A stretch of 15,339 bases of DNA from an uncultured Arcobacter sp. (GCA_937860115.1 CALMBI010000160.1:1-15339), one strand, 5' to 3'. Positions 1 to 8,250 are shown, counted from the first letter of the stretch. The notes: generated by a model from the sequence alone, not told the origin. Made by a program: numbers and translations.

Positions 1-501
1 CTTGAAGCGTGTGTATCAGCTGGAAATGAGCGTTTTAAAAACTGTTTAGTGTTGAACTCTATCTCAAAAAGAAGCTCTGCTCCAGGTCTTAGAAGTGGAT
101 TTATCGCTGGAGATAGCGAAATCTTAAAAGAGTATATGTTGTATAGAACTTATGTTGGTTGTGCATTGCCACTTCCTTTGCAAAAAACAGCGGCACTTGC
201 TTGGAGTGAAGAGTCACATGTAGAATATTTTAGAAATATTTACAAACACAATTTTGTTTTGGCAAAAGAGATTTTAGGGGTAGAGATTCCTGAAGCTACA
301 TTTTATATTTGGCTCAAAGTGGATGATGAACTGACATTTACCCAAGAGCTATACAGATCCAAAAATGTAAAGGTACTTCCAGGAAGTTATCTTGGAAGAA
401 ATGGTATCGGCAAAGGATATGTAAGAATAGCGCTTGTAGAAGATAACCAAAAAACAGCTGAAGTATTACAAAGACTCAAAGATTTTATAGAAGGGAAATA
501 A
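1..501 (+). CDS. dapC: PLP-dependent aminotransferase, probable succinyldiaminopimelate transaminase (5'-partial)
   Basis: This is the C-terminal part of a fold-type I aminotransferase. The reading frame is open from base 1, so the start lies outside the window. The fragment carries the PLP-lysine signature ISKRSSAPGLRSG, with the Schiff-base lysine at bases 67-69, and near the end GYVRIAL, whose arginine would bind the substrate carboxylate. Proteins of this type in Campylobacterota are usually assigned to lysine/DAP synthesis, transferring an amino group from glutamate to N-succinyl-2-amino-6-ketopimelate. DAP is needed for peptidoglycan, and murC lies two genes downstream, which fits. Only about half of the protein is visible, so a broader aspartate- or alanine-type aminotransferase is not excluded. 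The family is certain and the substrate is probable. Confidence 0.8.
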   Translation, partial: LEACVSAGNERFKNCLVLNSISKRSSAPGLRSGFIAGDSEILKEYMLYRTYVGCALPLPLQKTAALAWSEESHVEYFRNIYKHNFVLAKEILGVEIPEATFYIWLKVDDELTFTQELYRSKNVKVLPGSYLGRNGIGKGYVRIALVEDNQKTAEVLQRLKDFIEGK

Positions 502-505
502 AAAG

Positions 506-1087
506 ATGACAGAAGCTGAATTAATGCAAGCTAGAACAAATCCTGAATTTTTAGGATTTTTAGAGGAGAAAGAGAAAAATGCAATTGAAAATAAAAATAT
601 CGCAGAGTTGTATGAAGTACTTGATAGTTTATTGATCCTTGATCTTGAAGAGGAGAGAATCAATAAAGTGTATGAAACTATCTTGATTGTTGCTTTTGAT
701 AATGTCCAAACAAAACTTGATAGCCATACAAAATTTAGTTTTGAAAGTGATGATTTTTATTATATTCGAGCATTTTATGAACATGCTATTGAAAAATGGA
801 GTTATGGGAATTTTCAAGGAGCAAAAGAGCTTCTTTTTGTCCTTTCAGAGATTATCGAAGATGAGCTTTTAACTGAGGCTATCTATGTCAAACTTCTTGC
901 TTGTGAAAAAGAGATCGATCTTGACAGTTTTTATGATCAAACGGTTATGCATCAACAGATGGCAAGAGATGAAAAACATGGGTATTTTATCTTAGATTTT
1001 AAATTTGATACAAAAAATTATTTAGCAAGTAAAACAAAAGATCTTGAAGAGATTCACTCTTCATTAAAGCATCTATTGGAGGTATAA
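506..1087 (+). CDS. Unrecognised acidic helical protein between aminotransferase and murC
   Basis: This 193-aa protein has no motif I can assign. It is acidic, rich in Glu, Asp, Leu and Lys, and looks largely alpha-helical. I see no signal peptide or membrane segment, so it is probably cytoplasmic. The start is set by a purine-rich ribosome site (GAAGGGAAA) overlapping the end of the aminotransferase, with a 4-base gap between the genes. Its stop lies one base before the murC ATG, so translation is probably coupled to murC. The tight packing suggests a cell-wall-linked or accessory role, but that rests on position alone. It reads as a genuine gene because of its length, ribosome site and exact fit between neighbours. 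Confidence 0.8.
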   Translation: MTEAELMQARTNPEFLGFLEEKEKNAIENKNIAELYEVLDSLLILDLEEERINKVYETILIVAFDNVQTKLDSHTKFSFESDDFYYIRAFYEHAIEKWSYGNFQGAKELLFVLSEIIEDELLTEAIYVKLLACEKEIDLDSFYDQTVMHQQMARDEKHGYFILDFKFDTKNYLASKTKDLEEIHSSLKHLLEV

Positions 1088-1088
1088 A

Positions 1089-2387
1089 ATGAAAAGGGTA
1101 CATTTTATTGGTATTGGTGGTATTGGGCTTTCTGCACTCGCTAGATTTCTAAATTTTAGAGGGTATGAAGTAAGTGGTAGTGATATCAAATCAACTCCAA
1201 TTACAAAAGGATTAGAAGAAGAGGGGATCAAAATAACTATCCCCCATTGTGCAAGTGCTATTAATGGACAAGATTTAGTAATATATAGTGCTGCAGTGAC
1301 TACAACAAACACTGAAAGACTAGAAGCAACAAATCAAAACCTCAATGTTGTCCCACGAAAAGATGCTTTACCAATCATTATGAAAGAGACAAAAAACTAT
1401 TGTATCTGTTCAGCTCATGGAAAAAGTACCACAAGTGCAATGCTTGCATCTATCTTAGGTTCAAGTGCTTTGATTGGGGCTATTAGTAAAGAGTTTGGAA
1501 GTAACTTTCGATATGTTGATGATACACTTGTATTTGAAGCTGATGAGAGTGATGCGAGTTTTATCCTTTCAAATCCATATTGTTCAATTGTTATGAATAC
1601 TGAACCTGAACATATGGAGTATTACAACTATGACCTTAAAAAATTTTATGAGGCATACAAAAAGTTTTTAGATATTGCAACTCTAAGAGTTATTAACTGT
1701 GAAGACCCATTTTTGGCAAGTTATCAAGGGGAAGCGATACGACTCTACCCTTCAAAAGATATCAAAAGCATTGAATTTTTCTTAAAAGATGGAGAACCGT
1801 TTACAAAGTTTGACCTCAAAGATTTTGGAACTTTTGAGATATGGGGATTTGGAGAGCATATCGCCCTTGATGCTTCTATGGCTATTTTAGTTGCAAATGA
1901 AACTATGAGTTTAGAGCAAATAAGAGAAAATATGAAGCTTTATAAGGGGATCAAAAAACGATTTGATGTTGTAAAAAATGATGGAGATTTGATTATCATA
2001 GATGACTATGCCCATCATCCAACAGAGATAAAAGTGACAATGCAATCGATTGAACTTTATAAAAATCTAACAAAGGCTTCTAAAAATGTAGTTGTGTGGC
2101 AACCACACAAATATAGTAGAACAAGGGATAATCTTGAAGCATTTAAAACATGTTTTGATGGATGTGATGAGCTTATAATTTTACCTGTATGGACTGTAAA
2201 TGAACCTATTTTAGATATCGATTTTGCTCATGAATTTGCCTCATACAATCCTATTTTTGCTGATAGTGTTAAAAGATATGGAGAGGTATTAGAAGTGTGG
2301 AAAGATGAGCATATCATTATGACAATCAAAGAGGGGATTGTTCTTGGAGTTGGAGCTGGAGATATCACTTATCAACTAAGAAACTAG
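1089..2387 (+). CDS. murC: UDP-N-acetylmuramate--L-alanine ligase
   Basis: MurC adds L-alanine to UDP-MurNAc using ATP, the first amino-acid step of the peptidoglycan stem, in the cytoplasm. The three Mur-ligase regions are visible. An N-terminal dinucleotide-like loop FIGIGGIGLSALA occupies residues 6-18. The ATP loop AHGKSTT is at residues 109-115, and NTEPEHMEYY follows in the central domain. The C-terminal domain carries DDYAHHPTE (about 305-313), WQPHKYSRT and a closing VLGVGAGDIT. The ATP loop has Ser where most MurC proteins have Thr (GKT/S), a conservative change. At 432 aa it is slightly shorter than the approximately 460-490 aa of many MurC proteins but appears complete. The start ATG follows one base after the upstream stop, with GGAGG just before it. 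Confidence 0.96.
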   Translation: MKRVHFIGIGGIGLSALARFLNFRGYEVSGSDIKSTPITKGLEEEGIKITIPHCASAINGQDLVIYSAAVTTTNTERLEATNQNLNVVPRKDALPIIMKETKNYCICSAHGKSTTSAMLASILGSSALIGAISKEFGSNFRYVDDTLVFEADESDASFILSNPYCSIVMNTEPEHMEYYNYDLKKFYEAYKKFLDIATLRVINCEDPFLASYQGEAIRLYPSKDIKSIEFFLKDGEPFTKFDLKDFGTFEIWGFGEHIALDASMAILVANETMSLEQIRENMKLYKGIKKRFDVVKNDGDLIIIDDYAHHPTEIKVTMQSIELYKNLTKASKNVVVWQPHKYSRTRDNLEAFKTCFDGCDELIILPVWTVNEPILDIDFAHEFASYNPIFADSVKRYGEVLEVWKDEHIIMTIKEGIVLGVGAGDITYQLRN

Positions 2388-2409
2388 AAATATAAATAGA
2401 GGAGAAAGA

Positions 2410-3303
2410 ATGAATAAGATAATACTACTTATAGTACTTTCGCTAGGATTATTTGGAGAGGATATTTTAAATAAATCTTTGGTGACGGTTGATGGAACCT
2501 CTATTAGTATTATGTTTATTGTAAAATTTGTATTGATTTTTGTTGTTGGATTTGGTTTTGGCTGGTTTTATAAAAATAAAATTATCAATTCTCATAAACT
2601 TGATGATAGATTAAGTTCCTCTACAAAAACTATACTAGGTAATCTTGGTTACTACGCTATTATTTTCCTTACAATTATAACTGCATTTAATTCTATTGGA
2701 CTTGATCTTTCTTCTTTAGCAGTAGTTGCTGGGGCATTATCTGTTGGAATAGGATTTGGTCTTCAAACGATCGTATCAAACTTTATCTCTGGAATTATTT
2801 TGATGCTTGAAAAATCAGTTAAAGTTGGAGATTATGTAGAGTTGGAAAATGGTGTTAGAGGGACAGTGAATGAAATAAGACTTCGAGCTACAATAGTTAC
2901 TACAAATGAGCATATCGATGTGATAGTACCAAACTCAAATTTTATCCAAAATAGTGTTACAAACTTAACTCTTAATGATGAAGTTTTAAGACTTAGAATC
3001 CATTTTGGTGTTGCTTATGGCACAGAAGTATCTAAAGTTCAAGAGGTGGTGTTGAGTGAAATTTTAGATGATGCAACTCTCCCTCATATGAGAAACAATC
3101 CTGAGTTACTTCCAAGACTTTGGATGGTTGCTATGAATAGTAGTAGTGTTGATTTTGAACTTGTTTTATGGGTTGAGGGGGATGATACAAGAAAAGCTCT
3201 TGGGATCCAATCAACTTATCTTATTAAGATCTATGAAACACTCAATAAAAACAATATAATTATTCCATTTCCGCAACTTGATGTTCATATCAAAAGGGGA
3301 TAA
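2410..3303 (+). CDS. MscS-family mechanosensitive ion channel
   Basis: This is a small-conductance mechanosensitive channel of the inner membrane, which opens under membrane tension to release osmolytes after hypo-osmotic shock. The first 17 residues form a hydrophobic leader (LSLGLFGE) that may be a cleaved signal peptide. Transmembrane helices follow at about 33-54 and 79-94. The glycine- and alanine-rich pore helix TM3 runs from about 102 to 132 (SLAVVAGALSVGIGFGLQ), followed by the beta domain with VKVGDYVEL and VPNSNF (173-178) and an alpha/beta C-terminal vestibule. Its 297 aa is close to E. coli MscS (286 aa). GAGGAGA lies just before the ATG, and the gap to murC is 22 bases, so it may be cotranscribed with the cell-wall genes. 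Confidence 0.93.
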   Translation: MNKIILLIVLSLGLFGEDILNKSLVTVDGTSISIMFIVKFVLIFVVGFGFGWFYKNKIINSHKLDDRLSSSTKTILGNLGYYAIIFLTIITAFNSIGLDLSSLAVVAGALSVGIGFGLQTIVSNFISGIILMLEKSVKVGDYVELENGVRGTVNEIRLRATIVTTNEHIDVIVPNSNFIQNSVTNLTLNDEVLRLRIHFGVAYGTEVSKVQEVVLSEILDDATLPHMRNNPELLPRLWMVAMNSSSVDFELVLWVEGDDTRKALGIQSTYLIKIYETLNKNNIIIPFPQLDVHIKRG

Positions 3304-3311
3304 AAACTGTC

Positions 3312-4085
3312 ATGAGATTAGAGGAGCTAAATCATCTTCATCTTGAAGATATCAAAAATGAAAATCACCCATCGGCATTTTTTGAAACAAAAGAATATAA
3401 AGTACTAATTTTGCGTTTTTTTAATGGTAAAAAACATAAATTGGATGTTTTTTCACTTGGTTTTGTGATCGATCAAAATCATAATTTTTTCTATTTCGAT
3501 AAAAAAAATGGAATATTAAAAAAAATTTCACTGAAAGAATTTTATATATTTGTTGATGATATGATAGATGATGGAGTTACATATCTTGATCAACTTATCA
3601 AAAAAACAGAAGATCTTGAAGAATCTATTTTTGAAAATCCAAATACAATGAAAAATTGGTTTGAACTCAAAAAACAGATCGCAAGGATTGAAAGATTACT
3701 TATCCATATACTTAAAATCGAAGAACAATTTTATAAAAAGATGAGTATCTTAGAAGATGATCCAAATTTACAAGCTGGATTTGAAGATATCGATGAGCAT
3801 CTTAATCGTGCACTTCGAGCATCTCAGGCAACAAACCTCAAGCTTGATCATATATTTAATCTTCGAAATGCACTTGTAGGTGAAAAAACAAATAGAGTAA
3901 TCTATTTACTTACTGTGATCTCTGCTGTATTTTTACCACTCAATCTTCTGGTTGGTTTTTTTGGAATGAATACAGGTGGATTGTATCTGAGTGAAGATCC
4001 AAATGGGACAATGATAGTAGCTGGCATTTTATCTATGCTAGTACTTTCTATGTCCCTTTTATTTATGAAAAAAAGATGGATTTAA
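3312..4085 (+). CDS. CorA/ZntB-like divalent cation transporter
   Basis: This is a member of the 2-TM-GxN family of inner-membrane Mg2+/Co2+/Ni2+ (CorA) or Zn2+ (ZntB) transporters. The signature is at the end of the first C-terminal membrane helix: FLPLNLLVGFFGMN, with GMN at 218-220, followed by TGG and a short loop. A second helix lies at about 233-252, and the protein ends in a basic tail (KKRWI). A long, charged, coiled N-terminal cytoplasmic domain (about 80-190) is typical. At 257 aa it is shorter than E. coli CorA (316 aa); the missing part is N-terminal. The residue before GMN is Phe rather than the classical Tyr. The ribosome site GGGGA overlaps the end of the preceding channel gene. 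The transported ion cannot be told from sequence. Confidence 0.9.
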   Translation: MRLEELNHLHLEDIKNENHPSAFFETKEYKVLILRFFNGKKHKLDVFSLGFVIDQNHNFFYFDKKNGILKKISLKEFYIFVDDMIDDGVTYLDQLIKKTEDLEESIFENPNTMKNWFELKKQIARIERLLIHILKIEEQFYKKMSILEDDPNLQAGFEDIDEHLNRALRASQATNLKLDHIFNLRNALVGEKTNRVIYLLTVISAVFLPLNLLVGFFGMNTGGLYLSEDPNGTMIVAGILSMLVLSMSLLFMKKRWI

Positions 4086-4120
4086 CTATCCCAAATAAAT
4101 AAAAAGACAAAAAACCCCTA

Positions 4121-4149
4121 TTAAAAATCATCACATCTGATACTATAAT
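4121..4149 (+). promoter_or_regulatory. Putative sigma-70 promoter for the FAD oxidoreductase-LytS-LytTR operon
   Basis: A perfect TATAAT hexamer lies at 4144-4149 in the 88-base gap after the CorA-like gene. The -35 position 17 bases upstream (TTAAAA, 4121-4126) is weak, as is common in AT-rich Campylobacterota. The predicted transcription start is near 4156, leaving a short leader before the ATG at 4174. I see no hairpin terminator for the preceding operon in this gap, so some read-through is possible. Confidence 0.55.
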
Positions 4150-4173
4150 AAAAAAAATTATAAGAAGTTAGAG

Positions 4174-5565
4174 ATGTATGATTTTATTATAGTTGGTGGT
4201 GGTATAGGGGGAAGTTGTAGCGCACTTGCTCTAAGTAATCAGTATAAAACATTATTGTTAGAAAAAGAACCACTCCTTGGTGGATGTAGTGGAGTATTTC
4301 ATAGAGGAAAATATACTTATAATATAGGTGCGACCACTTTTGCTATGTATCAAGAGGGTCAACTTATGAAAAAGTTTTTTGATGAGCATAACTTGAAGTT
4401 TGATTTTGACAAACTAGAGATCCCGTTATGTACGTATATAAACGAAAAAAAAATCTATAGATATACTCAAAAAGAAAAATTTATTCATCATATCAATCAA
4501 GTTTTTCCACATCATGCACATCAAAAATTTTGGACTGATGTTTTAGAACTCTCAAATCAATTTTATGCACACTATGATATCTACTATAACAAGTCAAATC
4601 TACAAGATCTACTCAAAACTTTACTCTCATTTGGAAAACAATTTTTAAACTTTAGTACCCCAATCCTTCAAAATGCTAAAAAGCAATTAGAAAAATATTA
4701 TGGAAAAGATATTGATCCAGATTTTGTAGAGTTTATAGATAATCAACTTTTGATTGTTGCTCAAACACACCTAGAAAAAACAAATTTTTTAACACTCGCA
4801 CTAGCGCTAAGTTATCCATTTTATGATAATTTTTATATCAAAGGTGGGATGGGAAAACTCTTTGAGATTATCGAGAAAAAAGCAGGAGAGATCCATAAAA
4901 ATGAGGAGTTTATAACCGCTTTAAAAGTGGGAGATATCTATAAAGTTTATACGACAAAAAATATATATGAAACAAAACAAATAGTGTTTAATTCAACTTA
5001 TCAAAACGATATTAAAGAAAAAAATAATCTTACTCAAAGTGCATTTGTAGTTTATCTTGCTTTAAAAACTCAAAAAGAATTCCTCCATCATTATCAACTT
5101 ATAAAAGATAAACATTTTGAAGATGCAATTTCTAAATCGATCTTTGTTTCTTTTTCAGATAAAAATGATACTATGATGGCACCAGATGGAGAGTATAGTG
5201 TAACAATCTCGATACATACGGATCTAAGATTTTGGGATAGGCTCTCAAAAGAGGCCTATGAAGAGAAGAAAAAAAGAGTTCAAAAAGAGATTGTAGATTA
5301 TTTTTGTAAAGAGTTGCATATAGAACAAAATGAGATCATTAAGCAATTTAGTGCAACGCCAAATACTTTTGGACGATATATCAAAAGAAGAATTTTAGGT
5401 GGTATGCCATTAGAATTTACAAACTATTTTTTAAAATTTGGCTCACCAAAAGTTGGTGATTTTTTTTATTGCGGGGATAATATTTTCCCAGCTCAAGGGT
5501 GGGCTGGAGTTGTTGCAGGGGTAGTAAATATGAAAAAGGTAATCGATGCATCACTTAAAAATTAA
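4174..5565 (+). CDS. CrtI/CrtISO-like FAD-dependent oxidoreductase
   Basis: This is an NAD(P)/FAD-dependent oxidoreductase of the phytoene desaturase/carotenoid isomerase superfamily. A Rossmann FAD-binding motif VGGGIGGSCSA lies at residues 7-17, with Glu30 placed to bind the ribose. The second glycine motif GGCSG is at 36-40. The C-terminal FAD motif CGDNIFPAQGWAGVVAG is at 433-449. The length (463 aa) is normal, and no signal peptide is seen. The substrate is unknown: relatives act on carotenoids, retinol or other polyenes, and no carotenoid synthesis gene is visible nearby. Its last 20 bases overlap the start of the downstream histidine kinase, so the two are translationally linked, suggesting a role connected to that signalling system. 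The start is preceded only by a weak ribosome site (GAAGTTAGAG). Confidence 0.85.
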   Translation: MYDFIIVGGGIGGSCSALALSNQYKTLLLEKEPLLGGCSGVFHRGKYTYNIGATTFAMYQEGQLMKKFFDEHNLKFDFDKLEIPLCTYINEKKIYRYTQKEKFIHHINQVFPHHAHQKFWTDVLELSNQFYAHYDIYYNKSNLQDLLKTLLSFGKQFLNFSTPILQNAKKQLEKYYGKDIDPDFVEFIDNQLLIVAQTHLEKTNFLTLALALSYPFYDNFYIKGGMGKLFEIIEKKAGEIHKNEEFITALKVGDIYKVYTTKNIYETKQIVFNSTYQNDIKEKNNLTQSAFVVYLALKTQKEFLHHYQLIKDKHFEDAISKSIFVSFSDKNDTMMAPDGEYSVTISIHTDLRFWDRLSKEAYEEKKKRVQKEIVDYFCKELHIEQNEIIKQFSATPNTFGRYIKRRILGGMPLEFTNYFLKFGSPKVGDFFYCGDNIFPAQGWAGVVAGVVNMKKVIDASLKN

Positions 5566-6565
5566 AGCAAAAGATTGGTTTTGGATCTTTGTATTTGGTA
5601 TTTTTTTTGGAACACTATTTGGGATCACTCTGTATATATTAGCAAGTAGTCCAATATTTGATGGAGCGATACTTGGTGGCTTAAATGGATTTTTTATAGC
5701 ACTCATGTCGCTTGTTTTGATTACGGTTGGTAATGATATGATATTACCAAAAGTAGATCAAAAATATTGGAATTCAATCAGTTTTTTCCTCTCATTTTTA
5801 GCAGGAGTGTTTGGTAGCTTGTGGGCAAATTTTGCAGCTATGACTCTTGGTATTTACATAATAGATGGGTATTATAATAATCTTGATTTTTTTACACTTC
5901 TTATAGGGCTGATCACATATCTTATAGGATTTGTGATGTACTTATTTGTAAGAAGTAGAAATCAGCAAGAGTTTACAGCTAAGCAGTATAAAGAGAGTAG
6001 GCTCCATCTTTTACAAGCACAACTTAACCCTCACTTTTTGTTTAATAGTCTTAACTCTGTAGCAGAACTTGTCTATGTGGATCCAAAAAAATCAGAGCAT
6101 GCTATCATGAATATCTCAAAGTTTTTAAGAAGTACTCTTGATGAATCACTCAAGGTGAGTCTAGCAAACGAATTGGAACTTGTAAAAACTTATATCAACA
6201 TAGAAAATATACGCTTTGGGGATAATATTTCACTTAAAATAGAGAATATTAAACTTTCTGTGCAAGAGATATTTTTGCCAAAATTTTCATTACAACTTCT
6301 AGTTGAAAATGCTATTAAACATAACTATGTCTCAAAACAACAACTTGATATCACTATCACAATAGAAAAAATAGGAGAGGATATAATTCTCAAAGTAATA
6401 GATAATGGAAAAGGATTTGAATTGATAAGATATGGAACGGGACTTAAAAATCTTAAAGAGAGACTTGAGTTTTTGCATAACGGAATGCTTATGCATGAAA
6501 GTAAAGAAAAAAAGACTACATTTACTATCACACTAAAGGATAATTATGAAAATATTGGTTATTGA
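5546..6565 (+). CDS. LytS/YehU-type membrane sensor histidine kinase
   Basis: This is the sensor half of a two-component system. Four hydrophobic segments at about residues 11-33, 41-62, 78-106 and 115-135 form a compact membrane sensor with almost no periplasmic loop, so the cue may be sensed in or near the membrane. The kinase is the His_kinase (PF06580) type, with LQAQLNPHFLFNSLNS centred on the phospho-acceptor His163. It also has an N-box LVENAIKHN and an ATP-binding glycine motif DNGKGFELIRYGTGL. The sensor region does not look like the 5TM domain of classical LytS. The start ATG has AAGG seven bases upstream and lies inside the FAD oxidoreductase gene. The end overlaps the response regulator by 20 bases. 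The signal is unknown. Confidence 0.92.
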   Translation: MHHLKIKAKDWFWIFVFGIFFGTLFGITLYILASSPIFDGAILGGLNGFFIALMSLVLITVGNDMILPKVDQKYWNSISFFLSFLAGVFGSLWANFAAMTLGIYIIDGYYNNLDFFTLLIGLITYLIGFVMYLFVRSRNQQEFTAKQYKESRLHLLQAQLNPHFLFNSLNSVAELVYVDPKKSEHAIMNISKFLRSTLDESLKVSLANELELVKTYINIENIRFGDNISLKIENIKLSVQEIFLPKFSLQLLVENAIKHNYVSKQQLDITITIEKIGEDIILKVIDNGKGFELIRYGTGLKNLKERLEFLHNGMLMHESKEKKTTFTITLKDNYENIGY

Positions 6566-7235
6566 TGATGAACAACTAGCCCTTGATAGGATGAAAAGAC
6601 TCCTAGGAGAGCTTGGATATAAAGATGTCACAACAAGTTTAGAGTATGAAATTGGATTGGAGCAGAGATTTGATATCGTATTTTTAGATATCAATATGCC
6701 TCAAATGAGCGGGATAGAGCTTGGAAAAAAAATACTTAAAAATTTTCCACTTACGAAAATTGTATTTCAAACAGCATACAATGAATTTGCACTTGATGCT
6801 TTTGAAGTTGGTAGTGTAGATTATATACTTAAACCAGTCGAGATAGAAAGGCTTCAAACTACACTAGATCGTCTCAAAAAAATGATCACAAAAACGAATG
6901 AAAAATTGATGGTCAAACTTGGAGGAAGTAGTTATATTTTAAGTCCTAATGATGTGTGTTATATCAAAGCTGATCTTGCTGAGGTATTTGTTAAAAGTAA
7001 AAGTGCAAGTGGATATATGAGTAACAATATATCTGATCTAGAGGTATCTTTAGAGAGTTATGGATTTGTAAGAGTTCATAGATCGTATCTTGTAAATCTC
7101 AATAAAATAAAATCTCTCTCAAGTATTGAAAATAGTAAATTTGTGATCACTTTTTATGATATAGAAGATGAACTAATTTCAAGTAAAGAGGGTGCAAAAT
7201 ATCTTCGTGGTTACTTAGATAATATTACGATTTAA
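6546..7235 (+). CDS. LytTR-family response regulator
   Basis: This is a cytoplasmic transcription factor paired with the overlapping kinase. The receiver domain (about 1-115) has the acidic pair Asp7-Asp8, phospho-acceptor Asp48 in FLDINMP, the switch Thr76 and Lys96 in YILKPVE. The C-terminal LytTR DNA-binding domain (about 122-225) shows the typical CYIKADLAEVFVK and FVRVHRSYLVNLNKI elements. LytTR proteins bind pairs of direct repeats rather than using a helix-turn-helix. Their usual partners, lrgAB or cidAB, are absent here, so the target genes are open. Candidates are the operon itself and the opposed repair gene cluster. AAGGA precedes the start, and the gene overlaps its kinase by 20 bases. 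Confidence 0.95.
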   Translation: MKILVIDDEQLALDRMKRLLGELGYKDVTTSLEYEIGLEQRFDIVFLDINMPQMSGIELGKKILKNFPLTKIVFQTAYNEFALDAFEVGSVDYILKPVEIERLQTTLDRLKKMITKTNEKLMVKLGGSSYILSPNDVCYIKADLAEVFVKSKSASGYMSNNISDLEVSLESYGFVRVHRSYLVNLNKIKSLSSIENSKFVITFYDIEDELISSKEGAKYLRGYLDNITI

Positions 7236-7244
7236 GGAGTAGAT

Positions 7245-8204
7245 GTGAAACCAAAAATTGCTGTGTCAAATTGTTTGCTTGGTGTAAATTGCAACTATCA
7301 AGCAAGCCACAATAGAGATGATTTTGTATATAAAGAGTTAGCAAAATATGTTGAGTTTATCCCATTTTGTCCTGAAGTGATCATGCTTGGAACACCAAGA
7401 GAAACTATACGACTTGTCAAAATCGATGGAGTTGAAAGGGTAATTGGGAATGCAACAGGAAAAGACTATACAGAGGAACTTTCAAAGATAAGTCACGATC
7501 TTATTGCAAATATTATGAAAGAAGAAAATCTTTGTGGATTTATTTTCAAATCAAAATCACCATCATGTGGAGTTGAGAGGGTCAAACTCTACTCACAAAA
7601 AGGGAACCTTGAGCCATACACTACAGCAGGAGTTATGGCAAAGATGGTGATCGAAAATTATCCAAATTTACCTGTAGAGGATAATAATCGTCTTTTAGAT
7701 CCATGGCTTAGAGAAAATTTTGTGATGCAGTTATTTGCTTATTTTGACTTTTTACAATTTAAACAAGAAGCCAAAAAGATGGGCGATCTTGTGGTTTTCC
7801 ATACAGGATATAAATTTCTCATGATGGCAAAAAGTACAAAAGCATACAATGAACTAGGAAGAATAGTCGCAAATAGAGATAAACTATCATTTGAAGAGAT
7901 TTTAGCAGAGTATGAAAAACTCTTTTTTGAAAGCTTGAAACTCAAAAATAGTAGAAAAAAAAGTTTCAATGCTTTGCAACATATGTATGGCTTTGTGAAA
8001 GATTTTGTTGATGAAAGCGAAAAATCTGCTATCTTAGAAGAGTTTGAAGATTTTAAAAACGGCACAAATCCTATTATCTCATCTGTTTCACTTTTAGCGC
8101 TTTTTGCTAAAAAATATGATGTGAAGTATTTACAAGGCCAAAAATATCTTTTTCCATATCCAAAGGATTTAAGACTTAGAAGTGATATTAAAGCGTTTAA
8201 ATAA
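7245..8204 (+). CDS. DUF523-DUF1722 fusion protein (TudS-like plus YbgA-like)
   Basis: This is a two-domain cytoplasmic protein. The N-terminal DUF523 part (about 1-150) has SNCLLG with Cys10, FCPEV with Cys42 and SPSCG with Cys108. These three cysteines hold an Fe-S cluster in TudS, the characterised DUF523 thiouracil desulfurase. The C-terminal DUF1722 part (about 185-305) begins near VVFHTGYKFLMMAKS and corresponds to E. coli YbgA, whose gene lies beside the photolyase gene. The exact reaction of the fusion is not known to me; sulfur handling on nucleobases or RNA is a reasonable inference. The start is GTG at 7245, supported by AAGGAG five bases upstream. It lies nine bases after the response regulator, so it should be in the same operon. 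It faces the end of the repair gene cluster. Confidence 0.88.
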   Translation: MKPKIAVSNCLLGVNCNYQASHNRDDFVYKELAKYVEFIPFCPEVIMLGTPRETIRLVKIDGVERVIGNATGKDYTEELSKISHDLIANIMKEENLCGFIFKSKSPSCGVERVKLYSQKGNLEPYTTAGVMAKMVIENYPNLPVEDNNRLLDPWLRENFVMQLFAYFDFLQFKQEAKKMGDLVVFHTGYKFLMMAKSTKAYNELGRIVANRDKLSFEEILAEYEKLFFESLKLKNSRKKSFNALQHMYGFVKDFVDESEKSAILEEFEDFKNGTNPIISSVSLLALFAKKYDVKYLQGQKYLFPYPKDLRLRSDIKAFK

Positions 8205-8209
8205 TTTTA

Positions 8210-8250
8210 AGTATAAAAAATAAAATAGATACGAGTTTTCGTACCTATTT
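8210..8250 (-). terminator. Intrinsic terminator at the end of the ydhR-side operon
   Basis: The inverted repeat 8223-8234/8239-8250 has a 4-base loop. Read on the minus strand it is a continuous 12-pair stem containing one G-U pair, followed by TATTTTTTATAC as the U-rich tail (8222-8211). Read on the plus strand the same position becomes an A-C mismatch and no T tract follows. It therefore looks strand-specific for the minus-strand operon. The stem includes the ydhR stop codon (8245-8247). Confidence 0.7.

Noticed and set aside
3501..4453. Poly-A runs of 8-9 bases in the CorA-like and FAD oxidoreductase genes as phase-variation sites
   Set aside because: Lysine codon runs are expected at this base composition; the frames are intact and the G/C tracts typical of Campylobacterota phase variation are absent.
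7739..8065. 108-codon open frame on the - strand opposite the DUF523-DUF1722 gene
   Set aside because: It lies entirely inside a conserved domain coded on the other strand; its Ser/Lys/Leu-rich composition is that of reversed coding sequence.
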